From Nocardia brasiliensis IFM 10847 (GTDB taxonomy: Bacteria > Actinomycetota > Actinomycetes > Mycobacteriales > Mycobacteriaceae): a DNA stretch of 59,380 nucleotides. Of the stretch, positions 8,068 through 16,650 are shown in pieces. The position numbers and the translations under genes are program-made. How positions within the stretch are numbered: position 1 is the first letter of the stretch; every line of letters begins with the position of its first letter. The DNA lies in the NCBI RefSeq assembly GCF_000710915.1, contig NZ_BAUA01000163.1, positions 1-59,380 on the forward strand, in the 5' to 3' direction. The notes under the pieces were generated by a model. That model did not search any database. It worked only from the letters and a program-made list of their open reading frames with translations, and had not been told where the DNA came from.

Positions 8068-8556
8068 ATGTCGTTTACCGTTGCCGAGCTGACCGGAGAC
8101 CGCACCGAGCAGTACCGCCAGCTCACCGAGCAGGCGAGCGCGCTGGTCGCGGGCGAGCCGGACCGGACCGCCAACGCCGCGAATATCGCGGCGCTGGTAT
8201 TTCACGCACTGCCCGACGTCAATTGGGTCGGATTCTATTTTCACGACGGGCACGAACTCGTGGTCGGGCCCTTTCAGGGCAAACCGGCCTGTGTGCGCAT
8301 CCCCCTCGGAAAAGGGGTATGCGGCACGGCGGCCCAGACCAGGGAAACGCAATTGGTGCCGGACGTGCACGCTTTCCCCGGCCATATCGCCTGCGACGCC
8401 GACACCCGCTCGGAAGTGGTTGTCCCCCTTGTGCACAACGGCGCGCTGATCGGTGTCTTCGATCTGGACAGCCCGAAACCGGGCCGGTTCGACGAGATCG
8501 ACCGGCAGGGCCTCGAATCCGTCGCGCAGGCGTTGCTCGCCGCACTCCCGTCGTGA
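8068..8556 (+). CDS. msrC: free methionine-(R)-sulfoxide reductase (GAF domain)
   Basis: A 162-residue GAF-domain protein. It carries the family signatures NWVGFYF, GPFQGKPACVRIPLGKGVCG and DVHAFPGHIACDADTRSE, with the three expected cysteines (in PAC, GVCG and IAC). This family reduces free methionine-R-sulfoxide with thioredoxin, protecting the methionine pool from oxidation. The ATG at 8068 fits the usual N-terminus. It is transcribed divergently from the StyA-like gene and convergently with the monooxygenase at 8564-10000, so its setting supports a sulfur-metabolism role. Confidence 0.92.
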   Translation: MSFTVAELTGDRTEQYRQLTEQASALVAGEPDRTANAANIAALVFHALPDVNWVGFYFHDGHELVVGPFQGKPACVRIPLGKGVCGTAAQTRETQLVPDVHAFPGHIACDADTRSEVVVPLVHNGALIGVFDLDSPKPGRFDEIDRQGLESVAQALLAALPS

Positions 8557-8563
8557 TCGACCG

Positions 8564-10000
8564 CTAGAGATTCGGCGTGACGACCGCGGCGCCGGGCCGC
8601 GCGACCTCGTCGGGCAGCACCGTCGACCCGGCCGCGCCGACGCGGTAGCGGGCGCCACGATGCTCGTCCGGCAGCCGATCTCCCGCCCCGAACAGCGCGT
8701 TGCGCAATGTGCCCGGCACATAGTCGGCGGCGTACGCGCCGCGCTCGGTCAGCACGGGAACCACATGGCGGACAACGTCTTCGAACGATCCCGGGGTGAT
8801 CGCATAGGCCAGGTTGAAACCGTCGAGATCGGTGTCGGCGACCCACTGCTGGAGTCGGTCGGCGACGGTCGCACCGGAGCCCACGAAGACCGGTCCCATG
8901 CCACCGATGCCCGCCCAGCGCCCGATATCGCGCACGGTCCATTCACGCCCGTCGTCGTCGAACTCCTGGAAGGCGGCCACCGCGGACTGGATGGCGTTGC
9001 TCTGCACCTGCCCGATCGGGTCGTCCAGGTCGTAACTCGACAGATCGATGCCCATCCAGCCGGACATGAACACGAGGCCGCCCTCGACGCTGGCGTAGGA
9101 CAGGTACTGCTCGTGCTTGCGCTGGGCCGCCTCGTCGGTCGCGTCGGTGATGATGGTGGCCAGTGCGTAGATCCGCGCCGCGTACGGGTCACGCCCGGCT
9201 CGCTCCAGCTCGGACCGGATACGGGAAACCGTCTGCGCCAGTAGCCGTTTCGAGGGCGCGGCGATGAAGATGGCTTCGGCGTTCTCGGCGGCGAAGCGCA
9301 CGCCCCGGGTGGAGGCGCCCGCCTGGTAGATGACCGGTGTGCGCTGTGGCGACGGCTCGGCGAGATGAATCCCCGGGACCGTGAAGTGCTTGCCCTGATG
9401 GCCGATGTGATGCACCTTGGCCGGGTCGACGTAAATGCCCTGGGCGGCGTCGCGCACCACGGCGTCGTCCTCCCACGAGCCTTCCCACAGCTTGTACAGC
9501 ACCTCCAGGTACTCGTCGGCTTGGTTGTAGCGCTCGTCGTGGTCGAGCTGATCTGCGGCGCCGAAGTTCCGTGCCGCCGAGGGTAGGTAGCCGGTCACGA
9601 CGTTCCAGCCGATCCGGCCGTTGGTCAGGTGGTCGAGGGTGGAGAGCCGGCGCGCGAACGGGAACGGATGCTCGAAACCGGTGCCGGTGGTGATGCCGAA
9701 CCCGAGATGCTCGGTGACCGCGGCCATCGCCGAGACCAGCAGCAGCGGATCGGCCACCGGAATCTGCGCGCCCTGGCGCAGGGCGGCGATATCGGTGCCG
9801 CCGTAGACGTCATAGGTGCCGAGCACGTCGGCGATGAAGATGCCGTCGAACCGGCCCTGCTCCAGCAATCGCGCCAGATCGGTCCAGTAGCTCAGTTCCT
9901 TGTAGCGATGCGACTGGTCGTCCGGATGCCGCCACAGGCCTGGTGATTGGTGGGCGACGCAGTTCATGTCGAAGGCGTTGAAGCGAATTCGACGGGTCAT
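8564..10000 (-). CDS. FMNH2-dependent monooxygenase, DszA/NtaA/SnaA family
   Basis: A 478-residue luciferase-like monooxygenase. RIRFNAFDMNCVAHQSPGLWRHP at the N-terminus, DGIFIADVLGTYDVYGG, and LTNGRIGWNVVTGYLPSAARNFG are the signatures of the NtaA/SnaA/DszA branch. DszA oxidises dibenzothiophene sulfone, and relatives act on nitrilotriacetate or other ring and C-S bonds. Reduced FMN must come from a separate reductase, plausibly the pair at 3072-4089. Its start overlaps the stop of the DszC/SfnB-like gene as ATGA, so the two are translated together. Its substrate is not determined by sequence. Confidence 0.9.
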   Translation of the reverse strand: MTRRIRFNAFDMNCVAHQSPGLWRHPDDQSHRYKELSYWTDLARLLEQGRFDGIFIADVLGTYDVYGGTDIAALRQGAQIPVADPLLLVSAMAAVTEHLGFGITTGTGFEHPFPFARRLSTLDHLTNGRIGWNVVTGYLPSAARNFGAADQLDHDERYNQADEYLEVLYKLWEGSWEDDAVVRDAAQGIYVDPAKVHHIGHQGKHFTVPGIHLAEPSPQRTPVIYQAGASTRGVRFAAENAEAIFIAAPSKRLLAQTVSRIRSELERAGRDPYAARIYALATIITDATDEAAQRKHEQYLSYASVEGGLVFMSGWMGIDLSSYDLDDPIGQVQSNAIQSAVAAFQEFDDDGREWTVRDIGRWAGIGGMGPVFVGSGATVADRLQQWVADTDLDGFNLAYAITPGSFEDVVRHVVPVLTERGAYAADYVPGTLRNALFGAGDRLPDEHRGARYRVGAAGSTVLPDEVARPGAAVVTPNL

Positions 10001-11220
10001 TCGGCCGCTCCTTCGGTGGCTTTGCGTTCCCCCGCACTCCAGGCGAAGGGCAGGTCCGTGCCGTTCAGCAGGTGATCGCCGATCGCGCGCGCCTTCTGGA
10101 TCGCCGGATTGTGCACCGAGATGGTGCGGGCGTTGCGCCAGTGCCGATCCAGCCGCTGGCGCTCCGAAACCACCGACGCACCACCGACTTCGAACAGCAG
10201 CGAGGTGGCGGGCAGTACCAGGTCGATCACCGCGAGCTGGGCCTGCGCCGCCGCGAGTTCGGCGGCGACCAGGGAATTTTCGTCGGTCGCGCCGGCGGCG
10301 AGCACGTCGTCCAGTACGTCCGCGACGGCGAGCACACTCGACCGTGCCGCGAAGGCCGCCGCCGACAACTTGCCGATCACCTGCTGTACCAACGGATCCT
10401 GGCGCGGCAGCCCGGCCGCGGAATGCGTGTAGCTGCGGGTTCGGCCCGCCACCCAGGCACGGGCGTCGGACTCGGCGCGCTGCGCGATGCCCGCGAGCAC
10501 CGCTAGCTGCACCAGTTGCAGGTACGACGTCGCGTAGGTGGGGCCGGGCGCACCGTAGCCGGGCCCGAGGATACGCTCCTCGGATACCACCACATCGGTG
10601 AATTCCGTTGTGCCACTGGCGGTCAACCGCTGGCCGAAACCATCCCAATCGTCGTGCTGCCGGACGCCGTCGGCGCTCGCGTCGACCAGCACGCCGACCC
10701 GCTCGCCGTCGCGGTCGGCCGCGGCCAGGATGTGGTCCGCGTAGAGCGAACCGGTGCTGTAATACTTCACACCGTTCAGCAGCCAGCGATCGCCGTCCCT
10801 GGTCAGCCGGGTCCGGTAGCGGTCGACCGCGCCGACGCCCGGCTCGGTGATCGCGTTGCCGACCAGCGTGCCGGCGGCCACGGCCCGCAGCCACTGCTCG
10901 CGGGCCGGACCGGACTCGGCGAGCAGCTGGTCTTCCACGAACGAGAAGTGCACGCGCAGCGCCTGCGGCAGATTCGACTCGGCCGCGGCCAGCTCGATGA
11001 GCAGCCGGAACAGCTGACGCACCGTGACGCCGTAGCCGCCGAACTCGACCGGCACCCGCAACGCGCCGAACTTCGCCTCGCGCAACCACCCGACCTCGTC
11101 GAACGGCAGCCGGCGATCGATCTCCCGCTCCACCGCGCCCTGCGCGATCCGGTCGAAGATCGGCCCGAAGACCGCATCCAGTTCGGCGTCGGTGGCGGAT
11201 CTGGCTTCGATGGATGTCAT
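9997..11220 (-). CDS. DszC/SfnB-like acyl-CoA-dehydrogenase-fold monooxygenase
   Basis: A 407-residue paralogue of the protein at 4136-5353. It shares the layout RVPVEFGGYG near residue 60, YYSTGSLYADHIL, QHDDWDGFGQRLTASGTTEF and LLFEVGGAS near the C-terminus, followed by HWRNARTISVHNP. The corresponding HFWRNARTHTLHDP occurs in the first copy. In the DszC/SfnB group this fold performs FMNH2-dependent S-oxidation. It heads a two-gene operon with the DszA-type monooxygenase (ATGA overlap). The ATG at 11220 is preferred to the start 6 codons upstream. Oxidation of an organosulfur compound before C-S cleavage is the likely job. Confidence 0.85.
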   Translation of the reverse strand: MTSIEARSATDAELDAVFGPIFDRIAQGAVEREIDRRLPFDEVGWLREAKFGALRVPVEFGGYGVTVRQLFRLLIELAAAESNLPQALRVHFSFVEDQLLAESGPAREQWLRAVAAGTLVGNAITEPGVGAVDRYRTRLTRDGDRWLLNGVKYYSTGSLYADHILAAADRDGERVGVLVDASADGVRQHDDWDGFGQRLTASGTTEFTDVVVSEERILGPGYGAPGPTYATSYLQLVQLAVLAGIAQRAESDARAWVAGRTRSYTHSAAGLPRQDPLVQQVIGKLSAAAFAARSSVLAVADVLDDVLAAGATDENSLVAAELAAAQAQLAVIDLVLPATSLLFEVGGASVVSERQRLDRHWRNARTISVHNPAIQKARAIGDHLLNGTDLPFAWSAGERKATEGAAE

Positions 11221-11358
11221 CACCCCACGATCGCGCACGCCGCGGGGGAGCTCACGGGTTGCGCGCAGCGCGATCCGAATCCGCCGCGCTGCGGTCGGCG
11301 CTCACGGCGAAAGTACTGGTCCCGACCGATTGTCAGAGGGTGGCGTTACAGTCGCGCC

Positions 11359-11658
11359 GTGGCTGGATCGCAGTACTCGTTCGACGCGCAAGTGTGGGAG
11401 CACCACGCGGGCTCCTGGTATTTCGTCTCACTGCCCGAGGACGTCGCCGACGAGATCGAGGACCGCTATGCGCACCGGGCCGGTGGGTTCGGCTCGGTCC
11501 GGGTGCACGTCACCATCGGCGCGAGCCGCTGGTCCACATCCCTTTTCCCGGACAAATCCCGCGCCACCTACGTGCTACCGGTGAAGAAGGCGATCCGCAC
11601 CGCCGAAGAACTCGACGCGGGCTCACGCACCCGCGTCGAACTCGTCGTCGCGCTCTGA
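11359..11658 (+). CDS. DUF1905 domain protein
   Basis: A 99-residue protein whose whole length fits DUF1905: YSFDAQVWEHHAGSWYFVSLPEDVADEI, then a basic strand region and YVLPVKKAIRTAEEL. The family is widespread in actinobacteria and forms a small beta-barrel; its function is unknown. A GTG at 11359 gives the usual N-terminus with one short lead (MAGSQYSF). It is divergent from the DszC-like gene and ends 26 bases before the convergent lipoprotein gene. Confidence 0.85.
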   Translation: MAGSQYSFDAQVWEHHAGSWYFVSLPEDVADEIEDRYAHRAGGFGSVRVHVTIGASRWSTSLFPDKSRATYVLPVKKAIRTAEELDAGSRTRVELVVAL

Positions 11659-11684
11659 GGCCCTCGGTACCGGCTGGGAAGGTT

Positions 11685-12020
11685 TCAGCGCGGGGTGGCC
11701 ATGCATTCCGTGGCGATGCGGGTACTCGCGGTGCGGGCCTTCTCCGCGTCTTCCTTGCTCATGCCCAGGGTCTGCTGGTCGGCGGCCTTGGTGTCGTACT
11801 CGTCGCTCACCATGACCCGCAGGCCGTCCTGGGAGATGCCCTGCTCGACAAAGAGTTTCGCCGCACACTCGGCGAGTTCCTTGTTTTTGAGCCCCTTGTC
11901 CTGGAGTGACTTGGCCAGGTCGGCCTGGGTCACCGCCGGCGCCGCCGCCGCTGTGTCGTTTCCGCATGCCGCGAGCACCGGCAGCGCGATGAGCGCCGCG
12001 GCGATCAGGGAGATCCGCAC
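11685..12020 (-). CDS. small lipoprotein
   Basis: A 111-residue lipoprotein. The N-terminus has a hydrophobic signal followed by a lipobox, LAAC, and then GNDTAAAAPAV, so it should be anchored to the outer face of the membrane through the Cys. The rest is a charged, mostly helical domain with two more cysteines (in AECAAK and ATECMAT) that could form a disulfide. The GTG at 12020 is chosen because AAGAGGA precedes it; longer starts add a basic extension. No family is recognised. Confidence 0.75.
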   Translation of the reverse strand: MRISLIAAALIALPVLAACGNDTAAAAPAVTQADLAKSLQDKGLKNKELAECAAKLFVEQGISQDGLRVMVSDEYDTKAADQQTLGMSKEDAEKARTASTRIATECMATPR

Positions 12021-12141
12021 CTGAATCCTCTTCTTTCGAATGGACACTAGCCATTGCCTGGACCGAACGGACGGCACGACAGCGCCGACGTCGGCCCCGA
12101 TGGTACCGATCGAGCCGGAAACCGTCGTGCCGATGCCGTTT

Positions 12142-12438
12142 TCACAAATCCATCGCGGCGCGCAGCGCGGTGTCCAGGCGTTCCAGCGCCTCGGACTCCA
12201 TCTCGTCCACCCGCTCGGCGAGCCAGCCGCGGAAGATGCGGCCGATGTTGCCGGCGTGCACCCAGCCGTACCGCTGCACCGGCACCGCGAGGATGTCCTG
12301 CGGGTCGTCGGCCACCACCTCGGCGGCGATCAGCCACGGGCGCGGCGACTCGTTGATGCCGTCACTGCTGATGAGCACGACCGTGCGCCGTCGGGGCGAA
12401 CCATGCGGGTTGTAGATCCACAGTTCACCCCGCCGCAC
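12142..12438 (-). CDS. MazF/PemK-like toxin
   Basis: A 98-residue protein beginning RRGELWIYNPHGSPRRRTVVLISSDG, which matches the N-terminal strand pair and basic loop of the PemK/MazF endoribonuclease fold (RGEVW...RRPVVVVS). MazF toxins cleave single-stranded mRNA when freed from their antitoxin. A GTG start at 12438 overlaps the antitoxin gene by 14 bases in the usual antitoxin-first order. Members with changed active-site residues exist, so toxicity is inferred from fold and context. Confidence 0.75.
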   Translation of the reverse strand: MRRGELWIYNPHGSPRRRTVVLISSDGINESPRPWLIAAEVVADDPQDILAVPVQRYGWVHAGNIGRIFRGWLAERVDEMESEALERLDTALRAAMDL

Positions 12439-12649
12439 GCATCGCCTCCTCGGCGGCGGCCAGCTCGGCCGCGTCCGCGGCCGCCTCGGCCGTCGCATCG
12501 GGCGCCGGGCCGCAGCCGGTGCGCACGGCCTCGCGACGCGCGGCCTTCGATATCCACGCCGACGGCGACATACCCGCGCGGGCCGCGGCCTGCTCGGCAT
12601 AGGACCAAGCGGCCTCGTCCAGCGAAAGGGTGACCTTACGCGTTGCCAT
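12425..12649 (-). CDS. antitoxin of the MazEF-like pair
   Basis: A 74-residue protein starting MATRKVTLSLDEAAWSYAEQAAARAGMSPSAWI. This resembles the ribbon-helix-helix DNA-binding region of CopG/MazE-type antitoxins: a basic N-terminal strand, then two helices. An Ala/Glu-rich tail follows that would wrap the toxin. It precedes and overlaps the toxin gene by 14 bases. The pair is likely autoregulated through the N-terminal domain. It lies divergent from the hydrolase gene at 12774. Confidence 0.75.
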   Translation of the reverse strand: MATRKVTLSLDEAAWSYAEQAAARAGMSPSAWISKAARREAVRTGCGPAPDATAEAAADAAELAAAEEAMRAAG

Positions 12650-12773
12650 ACCAATTACCGTACCGCGATATTCCCGGCACTGCCAGCGGCGATCGGGTGT
12701 CGAGCGGTGCAGCCAGGGCAACTGAGGGCTGGTGCCTGCTGTTAGTGTTGACGCAGCGGAGAGGCGGATTGCG

Positions 12774-13556
12774 ATGACGACGTTGAATTACCACCGGGCG
12801 GGTGCGGGCGAGCCGCTGGTACTGGTGCACGGCGTCGGCAGCCGGTGGCAGGTGTGGGAACCGGTCATCGACACCCTCGCCGAGTCCCATGACGTGATCG
12901 CGGTGGATCTGCCGGGGTTCGGCGACTCGGCCCCGCTGGCCACCACCACGGTCGACACGCTCACCGACGCACTCGCCGAATTCCTTGTCGCGCAAGGGAT
13001 CGAGCGGCCACACCTGGCCGGGAACTCGATGGGCGGGCTGATCACGCTGAACCTCGGCGCTCGCGGGCTGGCCCGCTCGGTGACCGCGTTCTCCCCGATC
13101 GCGTTCTGGGACAAGGCCGGTCGGATCTGGTGCCAGCAGTCCCTCGGCCGATCACAGCAACTCGCAGGACTGTTGCGGCCCGCGCTGCCCGCGGTGCTGG
13201 GCACGGCCCTGGGCCGCACCCTGTTCCTGCAACTGGTCTTCGGCAAGCCGTGGGCGGTCGGCAAGCAGGTGGGGCTGGACACCGCGACGGGCGCGGCCGA
13301 CGCACCGGGTTTCACCGCGGCGCTCGCCTCGTTCGACCGGGCGCGACTGCACGAGATCGGCGCGCTGGCAGACATTCCGGTCACCATCGCCTGGGGCAAC
13401 CGCGACATCCTGCTCACCTACGCCACGCAGAGCCGCCGGGCCCGCGCGACCCTGCCGGACGCCCGGCACGTCACGCTGCCCGGCAGCGGGCACACCCCGT
13501 ACTACGACGACCCCGCCGCCTGCGCCGCGGTGATCCGCAGCACCGCCTACGCCTGA
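12774..13556 (+). CDS. alpha/beta hydrolase
   Basis: A 260-residue alpha/beta hydrolase. The oxyanion motif is LVHGVGS, the nucleophile elbow is GNSMGG (Ser), the acid is probably Asp in WGNRDILL, and the catalytic His is in GSGHTPYYDDP. The full triad is present, so it should be an active esterase, lipase or related enzyme; the substrate cannot be told. The start follows a GGAGAGG region. Its last 10 bases overlap the convergent TetR gene. Confidence 0.88.
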   Translation: MTTLNYHRAGAGEPLVLVHGVGSRWQVWEPVIDTLAESHDVIAVDLPGFGDSAPLATTTVDTLTDALAEFLVAQGIERPHLAGNSMGGLITLNLGARGLARSVTAFSPIAFWDKAGRIWCQQSLGRSQQLAGLLRPALPAVLGTALGRTLFLQLVFGKPWAVGKQVGLDTATGAADAPGFTAALASFDRARLHEIGALADIPVTIAWGNRDILLTYATQSRRARATLPDARHVTLPGSGHTPYYDDPAACAAVIRSTAYA

Positions 13557-14215
13557 CGATCGGGACGCGCCAGCAGGGTGTCCGCCGGGGCCGCGCCGAG
13601 CAGGATGCGGACGGCGTTTCGCCAGCGGTGCTGGATGATTCGGTTCCCGTCCAGATCGCCGGTGAGCAGCACGCGCATGGCCAGGCCGGTCATGATCTCG
13701 ATGGTGAACTCGGTGATCGTCGGCACCCGTGGGTCGTCGGGGAATTCCGCGCGGAAGACGTCCCGAATGCTGGTGTGCATCAACTCGAACAGCCGATGCT
13801 CCAGCGGCAGGAACGCGGCGAGCAGCTCCGGATCGGTGCGTGCGCCGACCCACATCTCCAGCGCGGCCCAGAACGACGGGCCGCTCAACATGCGCATGGT
13901 CAATTCGACCGCGGTCTCCAGCCGATCCACCGCGGGCGGGATATCGGCGAATTCGCTTGTCAGCTGGTCGAATCGGCGGGTGGCCAGATGCTCGACCGCC
14001 CCGGCCAGCAGGTCGGCCTTGGTCGGGAAATGGTGTTGCAGGGTGCCGCGCGGCACGCCTGCCCGCTTCTGCACCTCGAGCGTGGTGGTGCCGGCGTAGC
14101 CGACCTCCACCAGGCTCTCGACCGCCGCGTCCAGCAGTCGCGTGCGCATGCGCACCCTGCGCTGCGCCTGCGTCTCCCGGACGCGTTCCCCGGCGCCGGT
14201 CAGCGGCCCTGCCAC
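13547..14215 (-). CDS. TetR-family transcriptional regulator
   Basis: A 222-residue regulator with an N-terminal HTH (AAVESLVEVGYAGTTTLEVQKRAGVPRGTLQHHFPTKADLL in outline) and a C-terminal ligand domain. It is the last gene of an operon with the enoyl-CoA hydratase (16-base overlap) and the thiolase-like gene. An acyl-CoA or steroid-like thioester is therefore a plausible ligand. The perfect palindrome at 16549-16570, between this operon and the divergent hydratase gene, is the natural candidate for its operator. The GTG at 14215 is used as start. Confidence 0.88.
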   Translation of the reverse strand: MAGPLTGAGERVRETQAQRRVRMRTRLLDAAVESLVEVGYAGTTTLEVQKRAGVPRGTLQHHFPTKADLLAGAVEHLATRRFDQLTSEFADIPPAVDRLETAVELTMRMLSGPSFWAALEMWVGARTDPELLAAFLPLEHRLFELMHTSIRDVFRAEFPDDPRVPTITEFTIEIMTGLAMRVLLTGDLDGNRIIQHRWRNAVRILLGAAPADTLLARPDRQA

Positions 14216-14964
14216 TGCGGTTCACGCTTCTGCGCGAAGGCGAGCGCACCTTCGGCGGCGTCCTTGGAAAACAGTGCGGGCAAAGCGATCTCGCCCTGCT
14301 TGGCGAAGGCCTCGCCGACCGCCCAATCGGGCGACTCGTCGATGATGCGCTTGCTCGCGGCGACGGCCAGCGGTGCCGCGGCGGCGATTTCGGCCGCCAG
14401 CTCCAGCGCCACCGCCAATGCGCCGCCGGGCTCGGTGATCCGGTTGACCAGACCGAGCTGGTACAGCCGCTCGGCACCGACCCGGCCACCGGTCAACGCG
14501 AGTTCGGCGGCCATGCTGCGCGGCAGCCGCTGGGTCAGCCGCAGCACACCGCCGCCCGCGGCGACCAGCCCGCGCTTGACCTCCGGGATGCCGAACTGCG
14601 CGTCGCTGGCGGCGACGATCAGGTCGCCGGAGAGGGCGAGTTCGAAGCCACCGGCCAGCGCGAACCCCTCGACCGCCGAAATCATCGGCTTGGCAGGCGG
14701 TTTCGCGGCGATGCCGAGCGGACCGCGCCGCTGCGTCATCGGCATCTCACCCTTCGAGGCGGCGACGAGATCCATTCCGGCGCTGAAGGTTGCGCCCGCG
14801 CCGGTGAGCACGAGCACGCGCGCCGTCGCGTCGTCCTCGAACGCGTCGACGGCGGATTCGATCGCCAGCGCGGTCGCGAGATCGATGGCGTTGCGGGCCT
14901 CGGGGCGGTTGACGGTGAGCACGGTGACGGCGTCGCGTCGCTCCACCAAGATCTTTTCGGTCAT
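14200..14964 (-). CDS. enoyl-CoA hydratase/isomerase family protein
   Basis: A 254-residue crotonase. The N-terminal VLTVNRPEARNAID and AGMDLVAASKG belong to the CoA-binding and oxyanion regions, and AISAVEGFALAGGFELAL provides the second oxyanion loop. Family members hydrate or isomerise enoyl-CoA thioesters. Its start overlaps the stop of the thiolase-like gene as ATGA, and its end overlaps the TetR gene, so all three are one operon. The position of one catalytic Glu appears kept in FGIPEVKRGL. The substrate is unknown. Confidence 0.87.
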   Translation of the reverse strand: MTEKILVERRDAVTVLTVNRPEARNAIDLATALAIESAVDAFEDDATARVLVLTGAGATFSAGMDLVAASKGEMPMTQRRGPLGIAAKPPAKPMISAVEGFALAGGFELALSGDLIVAASDAQFGIPEVKRGLVAAGGGVLRLTQRLPRSMAAELALTGGRVGAERLYQLGLVNRITEPGGALAVALELAAEIAAAAPLAVAASKRIIDESPDWAVGEAFAKQGEIALPALFSKDAAEGALAFAQKREPQWQGR

Positions 14965-16490
14965 CGGGCAGTCCCTTCGGTGAGCGTGAGCGCATCGGCG
15001 GCAGTGATATTCACTGCGGCGCCCAGTGGGTCGCCCTCGGTGAACGCTGCGACAGTATCGGCGGCGGAAGTCCGGACCAGTATGCGGGCACCGTCCGGGT
15101 TCAGGGCGCTGACCACGACGGCCTCGGGTTCGTCGAGATGGGCGGGGGCGGGCCCCTTGCGGTAGGCCACGGTGTAGGCCTCGACGGTCGCCGGACCGGT
15201 ATAGCCCGCAGCCGCGGCGCGCCGGGCGGCGGGCACCTCGGCTTCCAGCGAACGGAACAGTCCCGCAGGCGGTTTCGCCGAGTACACGCCGACGCCGTGT
15301 TTGGTGATATACCAGCCGAGCGCGGTCGCCAGCCCGTAGGCCTGCGGGTCCTCGCGCAGCAGACCGACCATGGTCGCGATCGAATGCGTGCTGTAATTGT
15401 TGCCCGGCCCGCCCGCGAAGGTGAGCCCGCCGGTGACCGAGAGCGGCCGCGCCGGATCGTCGATCGGCAGGCCGAGCGCCTCGGCCGAGACCTGCACCGC
15501 GACCGGGAAGCAGGAGTAGAGATCGATGTGCGCGACGTCGTCTATTCCGATACCGGCCGCGCCGAGCGCCGCCCGGCCTGCCGCGGCGATGGCGGGCGAC
15601 ACCGACATGTCCGCGCGTTCGGTGACGAACCATTCGTCGGTGGCGGTGGCCCCGGCGTGCGGGAACACCCAGCGCTCCCGCGGCACCCCGGCCGCGTCGG
15701 CGGCGGCCGCGCTGCACACGATCAAGCCCGCGCCGAGATTCACCGACAGGTTCGCGACCAGCAGCTTCGGATACGGCGTCGAGACCAGCCGGTTGGCCGC
15801 GCCCGGCGTCACCAGATCGATCGCGTCGTGCGATTCCGGTTGCCACGCATAAGGATTGCGCGCCGCGATGGCGGACAGCCGCGACCACAGGCCGCCGATC
15901 CGGGCCCGGTGCGCGTCCACGCTGAGCCCGAGCCGATGGCGCAGCGCGGTCTCCATCAGGGCGTAGAAGTACACCGGTCCCCACATCCCGGCGGCGGTTT
16001 CCATCTCGGAATTGGGGGCCCGGTCGGAACCGACGAGGTCGGTCGGCTGCACGTCGTCCGGCTGCTCCGGCCACGCCAGGGTGGCGCCCGCGCGGGTCGC
16101 GCTGTTCCATGCCGCCACCGCCTCGGCGCCGGTGAGCAGCGCGATCTCGGACTGTCCGGCCGCGATGGCCTGGGCGACGGTGTTGAGCAGGCGCTGCGGC
16201 GCATCGCCGCCGAAGCGCACGGACTGCATCGTCCGCTTCGGGTCGGCACCGAGCTCGGCGGCGACCAGCGCGCCGAGATCCGGGTACGGCCTGCTGACCG
16301 GGGCCGCGGCCGCGATGAGGTCCGCGCCGCGCAGGAGCCGATCGCCGGCGCCGCTGTCGGCGCCCGCGCGGCGCAGCGACTCGGCCGCGAGTTCGACCGG
16401 GCCCGGCAGGCCGGGTTCACCGTTCCGGTGTACGACCTGCCCGGCGCCGACGAGCACCGGCGTTCGGGGATCAATTCCCGCTGGCAGCAT
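14961..16490 (-). CDS. thiolase-like protein with C-terminal OB-type domain
   Basis: A 509-residue protein of the acetyl-CoA acetyltransferase type seen in actinobacteria. It opens with RTPVLVGAGQVVHR and has the thiolase core, with an HIDLYSCFPVAVQ region and LTFAGGPGNNYSTHSI. An added C-terminal domain from about residue 400 resembles the extra OB-like domain of type-1 thiolase-like proteins. The nucleophilic Cys of classical thiolases is not evident in the VRFGGDAPQ segment, so it may not do ordinary thiolysis. GGAGGA sits just before the ATG. It is the first gene of a three-gene operon with an enoyl-CoA hydratase and a TetR regulator. Confidence 0.8.
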   Translation of the reverse strand: MLPAGIDPRTPVLVGAGQVVHRNGEPGLPGPVELAAESLRRAGADSGAGDRLLRGADLIAAAAPVSRPYPDLGALVAAELGADPKRTMQSVRFGGDAPQRLLNTVAQAIAAGQSEIALLTGAEAVAAWNSATRAGATLAWPEQPDDVQPTDLVGSDRAPNSEMETAAGMWGPVYFYALMETALRHRLGLSVDAHRARIGGLWSRLSAIAARNPYAWQPESHDAIDLVTPGAANRLVSTPYPKLLVANLSVNLGAGLIVCSAAAADAAGVPRERWVFPHAGATATDEWFVTERADMSVSPAIAAAGRAALGAAGIGIDDVAHIDLYSCFPVAVQVSAEALGLPIDDPARPLSVTGGLTFAGGPGNNYSTHSIATMVGLLREDPQAYGLATALGWYITKHGVGVYSAKPPAGLFRSLEAEVPAARRAAAAGYTGPATVEAYTVAYRKGPAPAHLDEPEAVVVSALNPDGARILVRTSAADTVAAFTEGDPLGAAVNITAADALTLTEGTAR

Positions 16491-16548
16491 GGTTCCTCCG
16501 CAGATCAGGCGTGCCGTCGCCCGCGCGGCAGAGCGGCGGGCGACGCAA

Positions 16549-16570
16549 TTACCGTCAACATTGACGGTAA
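16549..16570. promoter_or_regulatory. perfect 22-bp palindrome, probable TetR operator
   Basis: Two 10-bp arms, TTACCGTCAA and TTGACGGTAA, are separated by the bases CA. The site lies 58 bases upstream of the thiolase-like gene and 80 bases upstream of the divergent enoyl-CoA hydratase gene, so one bound dimer could control both promoters. The size fits TetR-family operators. The regulator encoded at the end of the leftward operon is the likely binder. Confidence 0.75.
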
Positions 16571-16650
16571 CCTGGGTTCGATTAGAGCAGAGTCCCTGTG
16601 GCCGGGCAATGCCCACTGGCATCGAACTGACTCACGGGTAAGATCCGAGC

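Noticed and set aside
8028..8567. Alternative frame over the methionine-sulfoxide reductase
   Set aside because: The GAF-domain frame has the full family motifs; the alternative is Arg-rich.
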